The position numbers were made by a program, and so were the translations under genes. The notes below the pieces were generated by a model. The model had not been told where the DNA came from. It worked only from the letters and a program-made list of their open reading frames with translations, and searched no databases. DNA of 64,000 nucleotides, from assembly GCF_937616625.2 (NCBI RefSeq), contig NC_065571.1, forward strand, positions 25,184,201 to 25,248,200, read 5' to 3'. Positions 51,501-62,970 of the stretch are shown here, piece after piece; positions within the stretch are counted from its first letter, which is position 1; each line of letters begins with the position of its first letter. The stretch comes from Mercurialis annua (lineage: Eukaryota > Streptophyta > Magnoliopsida > Malpighiales > Euphorbiaceae).

Positions 51501-54229
51501 TTCACCTTTTTAGCGATTTAAGTCGAACGTTTACAAACGTTACGAAACAAAACCAAATGTTTCACCTTTTTAGAAATTTAAGAGAAACGTTTACAAACGC
51601 TACGACACAGATACAAACGTTTCACCTTTTTTAGCGATTTAAGGTGAACGTTTACAAATGTTACAAAACAAAACGAAACGTTTCACCTATTTAGCGATTT
51701 TAGCCAAAAGTTTACAAACGTTAGGAAACAAATTCAAACATTTCCCCATTTTAGCGATTTAAGCCAAACATTTAAAACGTTAAGAAAAAAATCAAGCGTT
51801 TCACCTTTTTCGCAATTTCAGACAAATGTTTACACATGTTACGAAAAAATCCAAATGTTTCACCTTTTTAGCGATTTAAGCCAAACTTTTGCAAAGGTTA
51901 TGAAACAAATCCAAATGTTTCACCTTTTTAGCAATTTATGCCATACGATTACAAACGATACGAAACAAAATCAAAGCATTTTACATTGTTGGCAATTTAT
52001 GCCAAACGTTTACAAACGTTACGAAACAAATCCAAGCGTTTCACCTTTTTAGCAATTTAAGCCAAATGTTTACAAATGTTTTGAAACAAATCCAAGCGTT
52101 TTACCTTTTTAGCAATTTAAGCGAAACGTTACGAAACAGATCCAAACATTTAACCTTTTTAGCAATTTATGGCGAACGTTTACAATTGTTACAAAACTAA
52201 ACCAAATGTTTAACCTTTTTAGCAATTTAAGAGAAACGTTTACAAACGTTACGAAACAGATACTAACGTTTCACTTTTTTAGCGATTTAAGCCAAACGTT
52301 TACAAACGTTGCGAATCAAATCCAAGAGTTTTACCTTTTTAGCAATTTAAGCCAAACGTTAACAAACGTTATGAAACAAATCCAAGCGTTTCACCTTTTT
52401 AGCAATTTAAGCGAAACGTTTACAAACGTTATGAAACAAATCCAAACATGTCCCCTTTCTAGCGATTTAAGCCGAACGTTTACAAACGTTACGAAACAAA
52501 ACTAAACATTTCACCTTTTTAGCAATTTTATCTGAACGTTTACAAACGTTCTGAAATAAATTCAAATGTTTCCACATATTAGCGATTTAAGCCAAACGTT
52601 CAAAAGTTTCGAAATTAATCCAAACGTTTAACCTTTTTAGCAGTTTAAGAAAAACGTTTATAAACGATACGAGACAAATGCAAATGTTTCACATTTATAA
52701 CAATTTAAGCCAAACGTATACAAACATTATGAAACATAACCAAGCGTTTCACCTTTTTAGCAATTTAAGCGAAACGTTTACAAACGTTGCGAAACAAATC
52801 CAAGCATTTCACCTTTTTAGCAATTTAAGCCAAACGTTTATAAACGTTACCAAACAAATCCAAACATTTCACCTTTTTAGCTATTTAAGCCAAACATTTA
52901 CATACGTATGAAACAATTCCAAACGTTTCACCTTTTTTAAGATTTAAGCCAAATGTTTACAAAGGTTACAAAACAAATCCAACTGTTTCACCTTTTCAGC
53001 AATTTAAGCACAACGTTTAGAAATGTTACGGAACAAATCGAAGCGTTTCACCTTTCTAGCAATTTAAGCTAAACGTTTACAAACCATACGAAATAAATCC
53101 AAGTGTTTCACGTTTTTTGCAATTTAAGCCAAACGTTTACAAACGATACGAAACAAATCCAAGCATTTCACCTTTTTAGCAATTTAAGACAAACGTTTAC
53201 AAACGTTACGAAACAAATCCAAACATTTCACCTTTTTAGCTATTTAAGCCAAACTATTACAAACGGTAAGAAACAAATCCAAACGTTTCCCATTTTGAGC
53301 GATTTAAGCCAAACATTTACAAACGCTACGAAAAAATCCAAATGTTTCACCTTTTAAGCAAAGTAAGCCATACGTTTACAAACTTTACGAAACAAATCCA
53401 AGCGTGTCACCTTTTAGCAATTTAAGCCAAACGTTTACAAACGTTATGAAACAAATCCAAGAGTTTCACATTTTTAGCAATTTAAGCGAAACGTTTACAA
53501 ACGTTACGAAACAGATCCAAACCTTTCACCTTTTTAGCAATGGAAGCCGAACATTTACAAACGTTACAAAACAAAACCAAACGATTTACCTCTTTAGCGA
53601 TTTAAGCCAAACGTTTACAACGTTACGAAACAAATTCAAACGTTTCCCCATTTTAGCAATCTAAGCCAAACGTTTTAAACGTTACGAAACAAATCCAAAA
53701 GTTTCCCTTTTTTAGCGATTTAAGCCAAACGTTTATAAACGTTGCGAAGCAAATCCAAACGCTTCACATTTATAGCAATTTAAGCCAAACGTTTACAAAT
53801 ATTACGAAACAAAACCAAGCGTTTCACCTTTTTAGCAATTTAAGCCAAACGTTTACAAACGTTACGTAACAAATCCAAGTGTTTCACCTTTTAAGCAATT
53901 TAAGAGAAATGTTTACAAACGTTATGAAAAAAATTCAAATGTTTCGCTTTTTAGCGATTTAAGCCAAACGTTTACAAAAGTTATGCAACAAAACCAAACG
54001 TTTCCCCTTTTTAGCGATTTTAGCCAAACGTTTACAAACGTTATGAAACAAATTCAAACGTTTCCCCATTTTAACGATTTAAGCCAAACGTTTTAAACGT
54101 TAGGAAACAAATCCAAACGTTTCCCCTTTTTAGCAATTTAAGCCAAACGTTTAGAAACGTCACGAAACAAATCCACACGTTACACATTTATAGCAATTTA
54201 AGCCAAACGATTACAAACATTACGAAACA

Positions 54230-56245
54230 AATCCAAGCGTTTCAACTTTTTACCAATTTAAGCTATACGTTTACAAACATTACGAAACAAATCCAAATAT
54301 TTCACCTTTTTAGCGATTTAATCTATACGTTTACAAACGGTATGAATTAAATCCAAACGTTTCACCTTTTTCGCGATTTAAGCCAAACGTTTACAAACGC
54401 TACGAAACAAATCCAAAGGTTTCACCTTTTTAGCATGTAAGCCAAACGTTTACAAACGTTACGAAATAAATCATAGTGTTTCACCTTTTTAGCAATTTAA
54501 GCCAAACGTTTACAAACGTTACGAAACAAATCCAAGCGTTTCACCATTTTAGCAATTAAAGCTATACGTTTACAAACGTTGCGAAACAAATCAAAGCGTT
54601 TTACCTTGTTAGCAATTTAAACCGAACGTTTACAAACGTTACGAAACAAATCCAAGCATTTCACCTTTTTAGCAATTTAGGCCAAACGATTACAAACATT
54701 ATGAAACAAATCCAAGTGTTTCACCTTTTTAGCAATTTAAGCGAAACGTTGACAAACATTACGAAACAGATCCAAACGTTTCACCTTTTTAGCGATTTAA
54801 GTCGAACGTTTACAAACGTTACGAAACAAAACCAAACGTTTCCCCTTTTTAGCAATTTATGTCATACGTTTACAAACGTTACAAAAGAGATACAAACGTT
54901 TCGCCTTTTTAGTGATTTAAGCCAAACGTTTACAAACGACACGAAACAAAGTTTCACCTTTTTAGCTGTTTTAGCCAAACGTTTACAAACGTTTCGAAAC
55001 AAATTCAAACGTTTTCCCATTTTAGCGATTTAAGCCAAATGTTTAAAACGTTACGAAACAAATCCAAACGTTTCACCTTTTTAGCAATTTATGCCAAATG
55101 TTTACAAACGTTATTAAACAAATCCAAGTGTTTCCCCTTTTTAGCGATTGAAGCGAAAAGTTTATAAACGCTACGAAACAAATCCAAACGTTTCACATTT
55201 TTAGCGATTTAAGCCGAACGTTTACAAACATTACGAAACAAATCCAAGTGTTTCACCTTTTTACCAATTTAAGCCATACGTTTACAAACGTTACGAAACA
55301 AATCCAAATATTTCACCTTTTTAACGTTTTAAACTAAACGTTTACAAACGGTATGAAATAAATCCAAACGTTTCACCTTTTTCGCGATTTAAGCCAAACG
55401 TTTACAAACGCTACGAAACAAATCCAAAGGTTTAACCTTTTTAGCAATGTAAGCCAAACGTTTACAAACGTTACGAAACAAATCATAGTGTTTCACCTTT
55501 TTAGTAATTTAAGCCAAACGTTACGAAACAAATCCAAGCGTTTCACCTTTTTAGCAATTAATGCTATACGTTTACAAACGTTGCGAAACAAATCAAAGCG
55601 TTTTACCTTTTTAGCAATTTAAACCGAACGTTTACAAACGTTAGGAAACAAATCCAAGCATATCACCTTTTTAGCAATTTAGGCCAAACGGTTACAAACG
55701 TTATGAAACAAATCCAAGTGTTTCACCTTTTTAGCAATTTAAGCGTAACGTTGACAAACATTACGAAACAGATCCAAACGTTTCACCTTTTTAGCGATTT
55801 AAGTCGAACGTTTACAAACGTTACGAAACAAAACCAAATGTTTCCCCTTTTTAGCAATTTATGTCATACGTTTGCAAACGTTACAAAAGAGATACAAACG
55901 TTTCGCCTTTTTGGTGATTTAAGCCAAACGTTTACAAACGATACGAAACAAAGTTTCACCTTTTTAGCGGTTTTAGCGAAACGTTTACAAACGTTTCGAA
56001 ACAAATTCAAACGTTTTCCCATTTTAGCAATTTAAGCCAAATGTTTAAAACGTTACGAAACAAATCCAAACGTTTCACCTTTTTAGCAATTTATGCCAAA
56101 CGTTTACAAACGTTATTAAACAAATCCAAGCGTTCCACCTTTTTAGCGATTGAAGCGAAAAGTTTATAAACGCTACGAAACAAATCCAAACGTTTCACAT
56201 TTTTAGTGATTTAAGCCGAACGTTTACAAACGTTACGAAACAAAA
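54230..56245. repeat. ~1.0-kb tandem duplication within satellite
   Basis: Two copies with an offset of 1002-1011 bp. Landmarks: ACCAATTTAAGC(T/C)ATACG, TTTACAAACGGTATGAA, TTTTTCGCGATTTAAGCC, AAATCATAGTGTTTC, and a truncated GAAACAAAGTTTCACC monomer near 54945 and 55947. The copies differ by scattered substitutions and one 10-bp-deleted monomer in the second copy (55515). A weaker third relative begins near 56560. Edges are approximate. Confidence 0.88.
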
Positions 56246-59200
56246 CCAAATGTATCACCTTTTTAGCGATGTTAGCCAAACGTTTACAGACGTAACGAAG
56301 AAAAATTCAAATGTTTCCCCATTTTAGCGATTTAAGGCAAATGTTTACAACGTTACCAAAAAAATACAAACGTTTCACGTTTTTATCAATTAAAGCCAAA
56401 ACGTTTACAAACGTTACGAAACAAAAACCAAGCATTTCACCTTTTAAGCAATTTAAGCCAAACGTTTACAAACGTAACGAAACAAATTCAAGTGGTTCAT
56501 ATTTTTAGCAAATTAAGCCAAATGTTTACAAACGTTACGAAACAAATCCAAGTTTCACCTTTTTACCAATTTAAGCCATACATTTACAAATGTTACGAAA
56601 CAAATCCAATTATTTCACTTTTTTAGCAATTTAAACTAAACGTTTACAAACGGTATGCAACAAATCCAAACGTTTGACCTTTTTCGCGATTTAAGCCAAA
56701 CATTTACAAACGCTACGAAACAAATCCAAACGTTTCCTCTTTTTAGCAATGTAAGCCAAACGTTTACAAACGTTACGAAACAAATCGAAGCGTTTCACCT
56801 TTTTAGCAATTTATGCCAAAAGTTTACAAACGGTACAAAACAAATCCAATTGTTTCACCTTTTTAGCAATTAACAAACGTTCCGAAACAAATCCAAGCGT
56901 TTCACCTTTTTATTAATATAAGCCAAACGTTTACAAAGATTACGAAACAAATCCAAACGTTTCCCCCTTTTAGAAAATTAAGTCAAATGTTTACAAACGT
57001 TACAAAATGAATAAAATTGAAATTGAAACGTTTCACCTTTTTATGCCAAACAAATCCAAACGTTTCACCTTTTTAGCGATTTAAGACAAATGTTTACAAT
57101 ACGAATAAAATTGAAACGTTTCACCTTTTTAGTGATTTAAGCCAAACGTTTACGAAGGTTACGAAACAAATCCAAAGGTTTCTCCTTTTTAGCAATTCAA
57201 GCCATACATTTACAAACGTTACGAAACAAATCAAAGCGTTTTACCTTTTTAGCAATTTAAGCCAAACGTTTACAAACGTTATGAAACAAATCCAAACGTT
57301 TCACCTTTTTAGGAATTTAAGCCGAACGTTTACAAACGTTACGAAACAAAACAAAACGTTTCACCTTTTTAGCGATTTTAACCAAACATTTACAAACGTT
57401 ACGAAACAAATCCAAACGTTTCATATTTTTTGTGATTTAATCCAAACGTATACAAACATTACGAAACAAAACCAAGCGCTTCAACTTTTTAGCAATTTAA
57501 GCCAAACGTTACGAAACAAATGCAAGTGTTTCACCTTTTTAAAAAATTTAAGCCAAACATTTATAAACGTTACGAAACAAACTAAACGTTTCACCTTTTC
57601 AGAAATTTAAGCCAAATATTAACAAACGTTACGAAACAAATCCAAACATTTCACCTTTTTAGCGATTTAAACCAAAAGTTTACAAACGTAGGAAACAAAT
57701 GCAAATGTTTCACCTTTTTAGCAATTTAAGCCAAACGTTTACAAAGTTTACGAAACAAATCCAGTTGTTTCACCTTTTTTGCAATTTAAGCCAAACGTTT
57801 AGAAACGTTACAAAACAAATCCAAACGTTTCACCTTTCTAGTAATTTTAGCCAAACATTTCCAAACATTACGAAACAATTCCAAGCAGTTCACCTTTTTA
57901 GCAATTTATGCCAAACGTTTACAAACGTTATGAAATTAATCCAAGCGTTTCTCCTTTTTAGCAATTTAAGCCGAACGTATACAAATGTTCCAAAACATAT
58001 CAAAACGTTTCACCTTTTTAGCAAATTTAAGCCAAACGTTTTCTAAGATTACGAAACAAATCCAAACGTTTCACCTTTTTAGCAAATTAAGCCAAACGTT
58101 TACAAACATTAGGAAACAAATCTAAACATTTCACCTTTCTAGCAATTTAAGCTAAAAGTTTACAAATGTTACGAAACAAATCCAAGCGTTTCTCCTTTTT
58201 AGCAATTTAAGCCAAATGTATACAACCATTACGAAACAAATCAAAACGTTTCACCTTTTTAGCAGTTTAAGCCAAACGTTTACAAAGATTACGAAACAAA
58301 TCCAAAAGTTTCACCTTTTTAGCAAATTAAGTTAAACGTTTACAAACTTTACGAAACAAATCCAAACCTTTCACCTTTCTAGCGATTTAAGCCATACGTT
58401 TACAAAGGTTATGAAACAAATCCAAATGTTTCACAATTTTAGCAATTCAAGCCATATGTTTACAAACATTACGAAACAAATCAAAGTGTTTCACCTTTCT
58501 AGCAATTTAAGCCAAACGTTTACAAACGTTACGAAACAAATCCAAGCGTTTCACGTTTTTAGCAATTTAAGCCAAACATTTACAAACGTTACGAAACAAA
58601 TCCAAGCGTTTCACCTTTTTAGCAATTTAAGACAAACGTTTACAAACGTTACTAAACAAATCCAAACATTTCACCTTTTTAGCGATTTAAGCCAAACTAT
58701 TACAAACGATAAGAAACAAAATCCAAACGTTTCCCATTTTTAGCTATTTAAGCCAAACATTTACCAAGGCTACGAAACAAATCCAAACATTTCACCTTTT
58801 TAGCGATTTAAACCAAAAGTTTACAAACGTAGGAAACAAATGCAAATGTTTCACCTTTTTAGCAATTTAAGCCAAACGTTTACAAAGTTTACAAAACAAA
58901 TCCAGCTGTTTCACCTTTTTAGCAATTTAAGCCAAACGTTTAGATACGTTACGAAACAAATCCAAGCTTTTCACCTTTCTAGCAATTTATGCCAAACCTT
59001 TACAAACGTTACGAAACAAATCCAAGCGTTTTACATTTTTAGCAATTTAAGCGAAACTTTTACAAACGTTACGAAACAAATCCAAACCTTTCTCCTTTTT
59101 AACAATGGAAGCCACACGTTTACAACGTTACGAAACAAATCAAAACGTTTCACCTCTTTCGCAATATAAGCCAAACGTTTACAAAAATTACGAAACAAAT

Positions 59201-59765
59201 CCAAACGTTTCGCCTTTTTAGCAAATTAAGTCAAACGTTTACAAACGTTACGAAACAAATCCAAACCTTTCACCTTTCTAGCGATTTAAGCCAAACGTTT
59301 ACAAAGGTTATTAAAGAAATCCAAATGTTTCACAATTTTAGCAATTCAAGCCATATGTTTACAAACGTTACGAAACAAATCAAAGCCTTTCACCTTTTTA
59401 GCAATTTAAGCCAAACGTTACGAAACAAATCCAAGCGTTTCATCTTTTAAGCAATTTAAGCCATACGTTTACAAACGTTATGAAACAAATTAAAGAGTTT
59501 CACCTTTTTAGCAATTTAAGCGAAACGTTTACAAACGTTACAAAACAGATCCAAACGTTTCACCTTTTTAGCGATTTAAGCCGAACGTTTACAAATGTTA
59601 CGAAACAAAACCAAACGTTTCACCTTTTTAGCGATTTTAGCCAAACGTTACGAAATAAATTCAAACTTTTCCCCATTTTAGCGATTTCAGCACAACGTTT
59701 AAAACGTTACGAAACAAATCCAAACGTTTCCCCTTTTTAGCGATTTATGCCAAACGTTTACAAAC

Positions 59766-59770
59766 GTTAC
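59766..59770. other. Putative left target-site duplication GTTAC
   Basis: The five bases before the LTR at 59771. The matching copy would lie beyond the right edge of the window, so this is unconfirmed. Confidence 0.45.
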
Positions 59771-60384
59771 TGATAACGGGACCAATAACATAAAGGCGGT
59801 AAAATAGCCTCACCTACATATGACCTCACCAGGTCAAGCAAACAAGGGGACCTGGGGCGAGATACTTATATTGACCGACCTAGCGGAACACGAGTTACAT
59901 AAGAAATCGGATTAAAGCACTACCATCTCGGTACGAGATACATCGAACACAGGTGGACCAAAGCTCGGTACCCCCTCTCTCGACTGAGCTAAACCACTCG
60001 CTCAGCAAACGCTAACAGAATCTGACACATAGAAGGTTCCGTGCGTCGCATATCTTACTCGATAAACAAGACGCAATAAGAAGGCGCCACCTCAGCCAAC
60101 CGATTATGTGGGGACCAATGAAGAGTAATAATCCACTGCGGTAGGATCGTACTAGGTAAAACTATGTAAACCACCTTATGCACAAACCCTAAAAGGTCAT
60201 TCTTTCTGATTCTACACTCTATTTTTTTCTTCTCATCTTCTTCTTCTTCTTCTTCTAAAAATACTTACTAGATCATCAGAGCGAATTGCCGATGTCCCCC
60301 ACCAGTATTTCGATTGATGTTCCGTGTTCCTTTCTTATCTTCTCAGACTCATTTGACCGGACCAGGCAGCAGTGATTCATCACA
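59771..60384 (+). repeat. 5' LTR (614 bp)
   Basis: Starts TGATAACGGGACC straight after satellite ...AAACGTTAC and ends ATTCATCACA just before the primer-binding site, giving TG...CA ends. A pyrimidine-rich TTCTTCTTCTTCTTCT tract lies near 60235-60255. The partner LTR is outside the window, so the right end is inferred from the primer-binding site. Confidence 0.85.
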
Positions 60385-60398
60385 TGGCGCCGTCTGTG
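60385..60398 (+). promoter_or_regulatory. Primer-binding site of Tat-type element
   Basis: TGGCGCCGTCTGTG directly follows the CA end of the LTR. Its first nine bases would pair with a tRNA ending ACGGCGCCA, such as tRNA-Asp; the rest does not fit that tRNA, so the primer is uncertain. I recall the same start in other plant Tat elements. Confidence 0.8.
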
Positions 60399-60466
60399 TG
60401 AATTGTTTTAATATCCCCTGTTTTTCATTTCATTTTTCAGTTGGTTACTCTTTTTTTCGGAATATT

Positions 60467-62421
60467 ATGGCTGAAGATCCTGTTCTAGAGAGGGTTGATC
60501 CTTCCGGGACCATGGTTACAGACACAGGATTAGTAGGAGGTGTTCCCACTGGAGGTCAAAACTCAGTAGCTACCGGAATAACTCCTTCGGCGAATGCCCA
60601 TATTGGATGTTCAAGGGTTTCCGGCAGCAGAGCTGGTTTTGTGCCCCTGTATTAATCTAATTACCCAAGAGTAAACCCTTTCACCCCAGATACCAGTCAC
60701 GCAGCATTGTCAACCCCTGGAGCCACCGTCCCTCAAAGTTTCCTACATAATACTCTGCCTCTTACTCATCTGAACTTCCCTGCGGAAGCTACGCTGGTAG
60801 CCATCGGGAGGGGAACTAGCTCGGCACAAGATGTGCACCCTGCGGTCTTGCAAGCTCAATAATATTTAGAGTACATGGCTCAGCAGATGCACCAGGCACA
60901 GCAAATGCACTTTGCTGTCATGGCTTAGTATTGCCCAGGTTACAATACCACGACTACCCTGGGCCCGGTACATCGCACAGATGCGCGAGGGGCCGGTAGC
61001 CGGGGTATCGCCGCTGATGATGCCAATGTTCTGGGAGGCGAAGGCCAGGACGCTCCTATTCCTTCTAGGGAGGGATTGCATGACGAGGACCTAATACCGG
61101 ATAGACCGCGTAACAATACCGGCCTGGGTAGAGGAGTGCCACCGGTTAGGAGAGATGTGGCAGAAAGTGTGCATAGCTCAGGAAATGACCAGCTTGACAG
61201 GAAAGCAATCGATGCTGAGGTTACTCGCCTAGTCAAAGCCGAGTTAGCCAAACACAAAGGAAACACAGCAGTATCACGGCCAGCCGACTTGCTCGGTATA
61301 GTAAATCCTCTTTGTCGGGCTATCCTAGATGAGCCATTCCCAGATAAGCTTAAATACCCCACCATTAAACAATACAATGGGAAAACTGCTCTAGTGACAC
61401 ACTTGAATTGTTTTCAGGTATTCATGATTGTGCAGAACGTCTCAGATGCCTCCATTTGCAAGATTTTTCCGATCACCCTAGTCAATGCTGCTCAAAACTG
61501 GTACCAAAGTCTCAAAGATGGATCCATTAAGAGTTTTTAAGGGTTGGCTATGGCCTTCAAAACACACTTCGCACCGAGTATTCAAAGGAAAAAAAATTCC
61601 TCAGATCTTAGGAAGTGTTTTCAGAAACCGGGAGAGAGTTTGAAAGACTACATATCTCGGTTTAACTCCGAAGTAGTACAGGTGGAAAACCTTATCGATG
61701 ATACGGCGATTGACGCCATGAAGGAAAACACCACCATGGCATCTTTCCGTGATAGCCTTATAACCAATCCGGTAGAAAGATACACCGAGTTAATGGACAA
61801 AGTATGGAATTACATGAACCTAGATGAGGAATGGCAGAGGAAGACACCCATTCCGTTCCAGAGCTCCCAGAAGCAGAATTCCTCAGGCGGAGGGAGAAGC
61901 CATGAACGGTTTAGACCTAGCTACGAGCAGGCCGGAAGATGAAGACTTGCATACAATAACGGAGGTGGTAGAGCAGGTAACGAGCAAGCAAGTTATACGC
62001 CGAGTTATAACATTGGGGGAGGAGAAGACAGTTACATCGATAACCGTGGCCAAGAGAGATTTTTTGTGCCACTCAACACTCTAAGGGATCAAATCCTCAT
62101 GTGGATTAAAGAAAACAATGAAGCTATCTCATACCCTCCTCGCATGTGGAAAGAGGGGGATAAGAAGAAGTGGTGTGATTTCCATTCCGGTCATGGACAC
62201 GAAACCAAAGATTGTGGAAATCTGAGAAGGAGTTGGACAAACTCGTATGTAGAGGAAAGTTGAAGGGTTTTGTGGCCAACCAGCCACCGCAGACAAATAC
62301 GAGTAGACCCAACCTGGTTAGAAGTAAGCATAACACTTCTCAGGAACCTGATCCCCAAGCTAAGAGAGCTCAGATCACGAGAGTAATTAATACCCTGGCC
62401 GGAGGTACAATAGGCTCTTAG
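60467..62421 (+). pseudogene. gag: gag (retrotransposon capsid/nucleocapsid), broken
   Basis: Structural polyprotein that would form the virus-like particle. The frame starts at ATG 60467 (MAEDPVLERVD) and one frame can be followed to about 62228. It contains a capsid domain of the Retrotrans_gag type (KYPTIKQYNGKT near 61350, AAQNWYQSLKDGS, then KTHFAPSIQR, then NPVERYTELMDKVWNY) and a zinc knuckle C-X2-H-X4-H-X4-C at 62174-62215. In-frame stops: TAA 60653, TAA 60860, TAG 60926, TAA 61538, TGA 61940. A 1-base loss near 62229 shifts the frame; the next piece ends at TAG 62419. Each stop is one transition away from CAA, CAG or CGA. Family assignment is firm; the exact N-terminal start is likely but unproven. 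Confidence 0.9.
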
Positions 62422-62970
62422 AAGCGTCGCAAGAAAAAGCAAAAGATGATGATGTCAGTAACTCAGGGACCACGGTGGCCCGATTTATCTTTCTCCGTTG
62501 AAGACGGTAAAGGGGTAGATTTCCCCCATGAAGATGCCTTAGTCATTTCAGCTGTTATACATCAAAATGGGTAAGAAGACTCTTGATGGACGATGGAAGT
62601 TCGGTTAATTTGTTGACATTAGCAGTTTTCCTGCAATTGGGAGTCACGCGATATGAGCTCAAACCGATCAGCGCATCGCTGCTCGGTTTGGACGGAACAC
62701 CTGTCAGCCCAGAAGGCATGATCGAATTAGATCTGGTATTGGGAGTCAAAATTCCGCAGAAAGACGGACGAGCTGGAATAATGGCGGAACCAACACGGTA
62801 GATAAAAACTCTCTTCATGATTGTTGATATGCCATTAGCCTATAACAGTATACTTGGTAGACCTATGCTTTATAGTACAGGTGCTGCTACTTATATCAGA
62901 TATGTGATGATGAAAGTACCAACCGAGAAAGGGGTTATCGCTATACATAGTGACCAGAAAGTATCCAGAA
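62422..62970 (+). pseudogene. Retroviral-type aspartic protease region, broken
   Basis: Part of pol that cleaves the polyprotein. A PHEDALVISA block (about 62524) leads to LLMDDGSSVNLL (DDGSS 62589-62603), the position of the usual D-T/S-G active site; here the second residue is Asp, so it is a variant or a decayed site. AYNSILGRP near 62838-62863 is the C-terminal protease block. A lost base in a G-run near 62571 shifts the frame between the first block and the active site, and TAG at 62799 interrupts the same frame before ILGRP. A further shift lies near 62965-62975. The region is continuous with gag upstream and RT downstream, as in gypsy polyproteins. Confidence 0.82.

Larger units (their letters stand above)
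45062..59770. repeat. 60-bp satellite array, block 4
   Basis: The array continues in phase after the retrotransposon. It contains an exact 240-bp duplication, a ~1-kb tandem duplication, and further ~0.5-1.1-kb relationships (for example about 49640 with 50118, 57663 with 58804, 58320 with 59220). Locally disrupted monomers occur at 56998-57125. Short monomers lacking 10 bp are frequent (51355, 52125, 55515, 57505, 59411, 59641). No non-satellite gene was seen. The block ends at a Ty3/gypsy LTR with ACAAACGTTAC. Confidence 0.97.

Noticed and set aside
60866..61377. Minus-strand frames of 71 and 145 codons opposite gag
   Set aside because: Shadow frames of the plus-strand gag pseudogene, whose capsid and zinc-knuckle motifs are clear.
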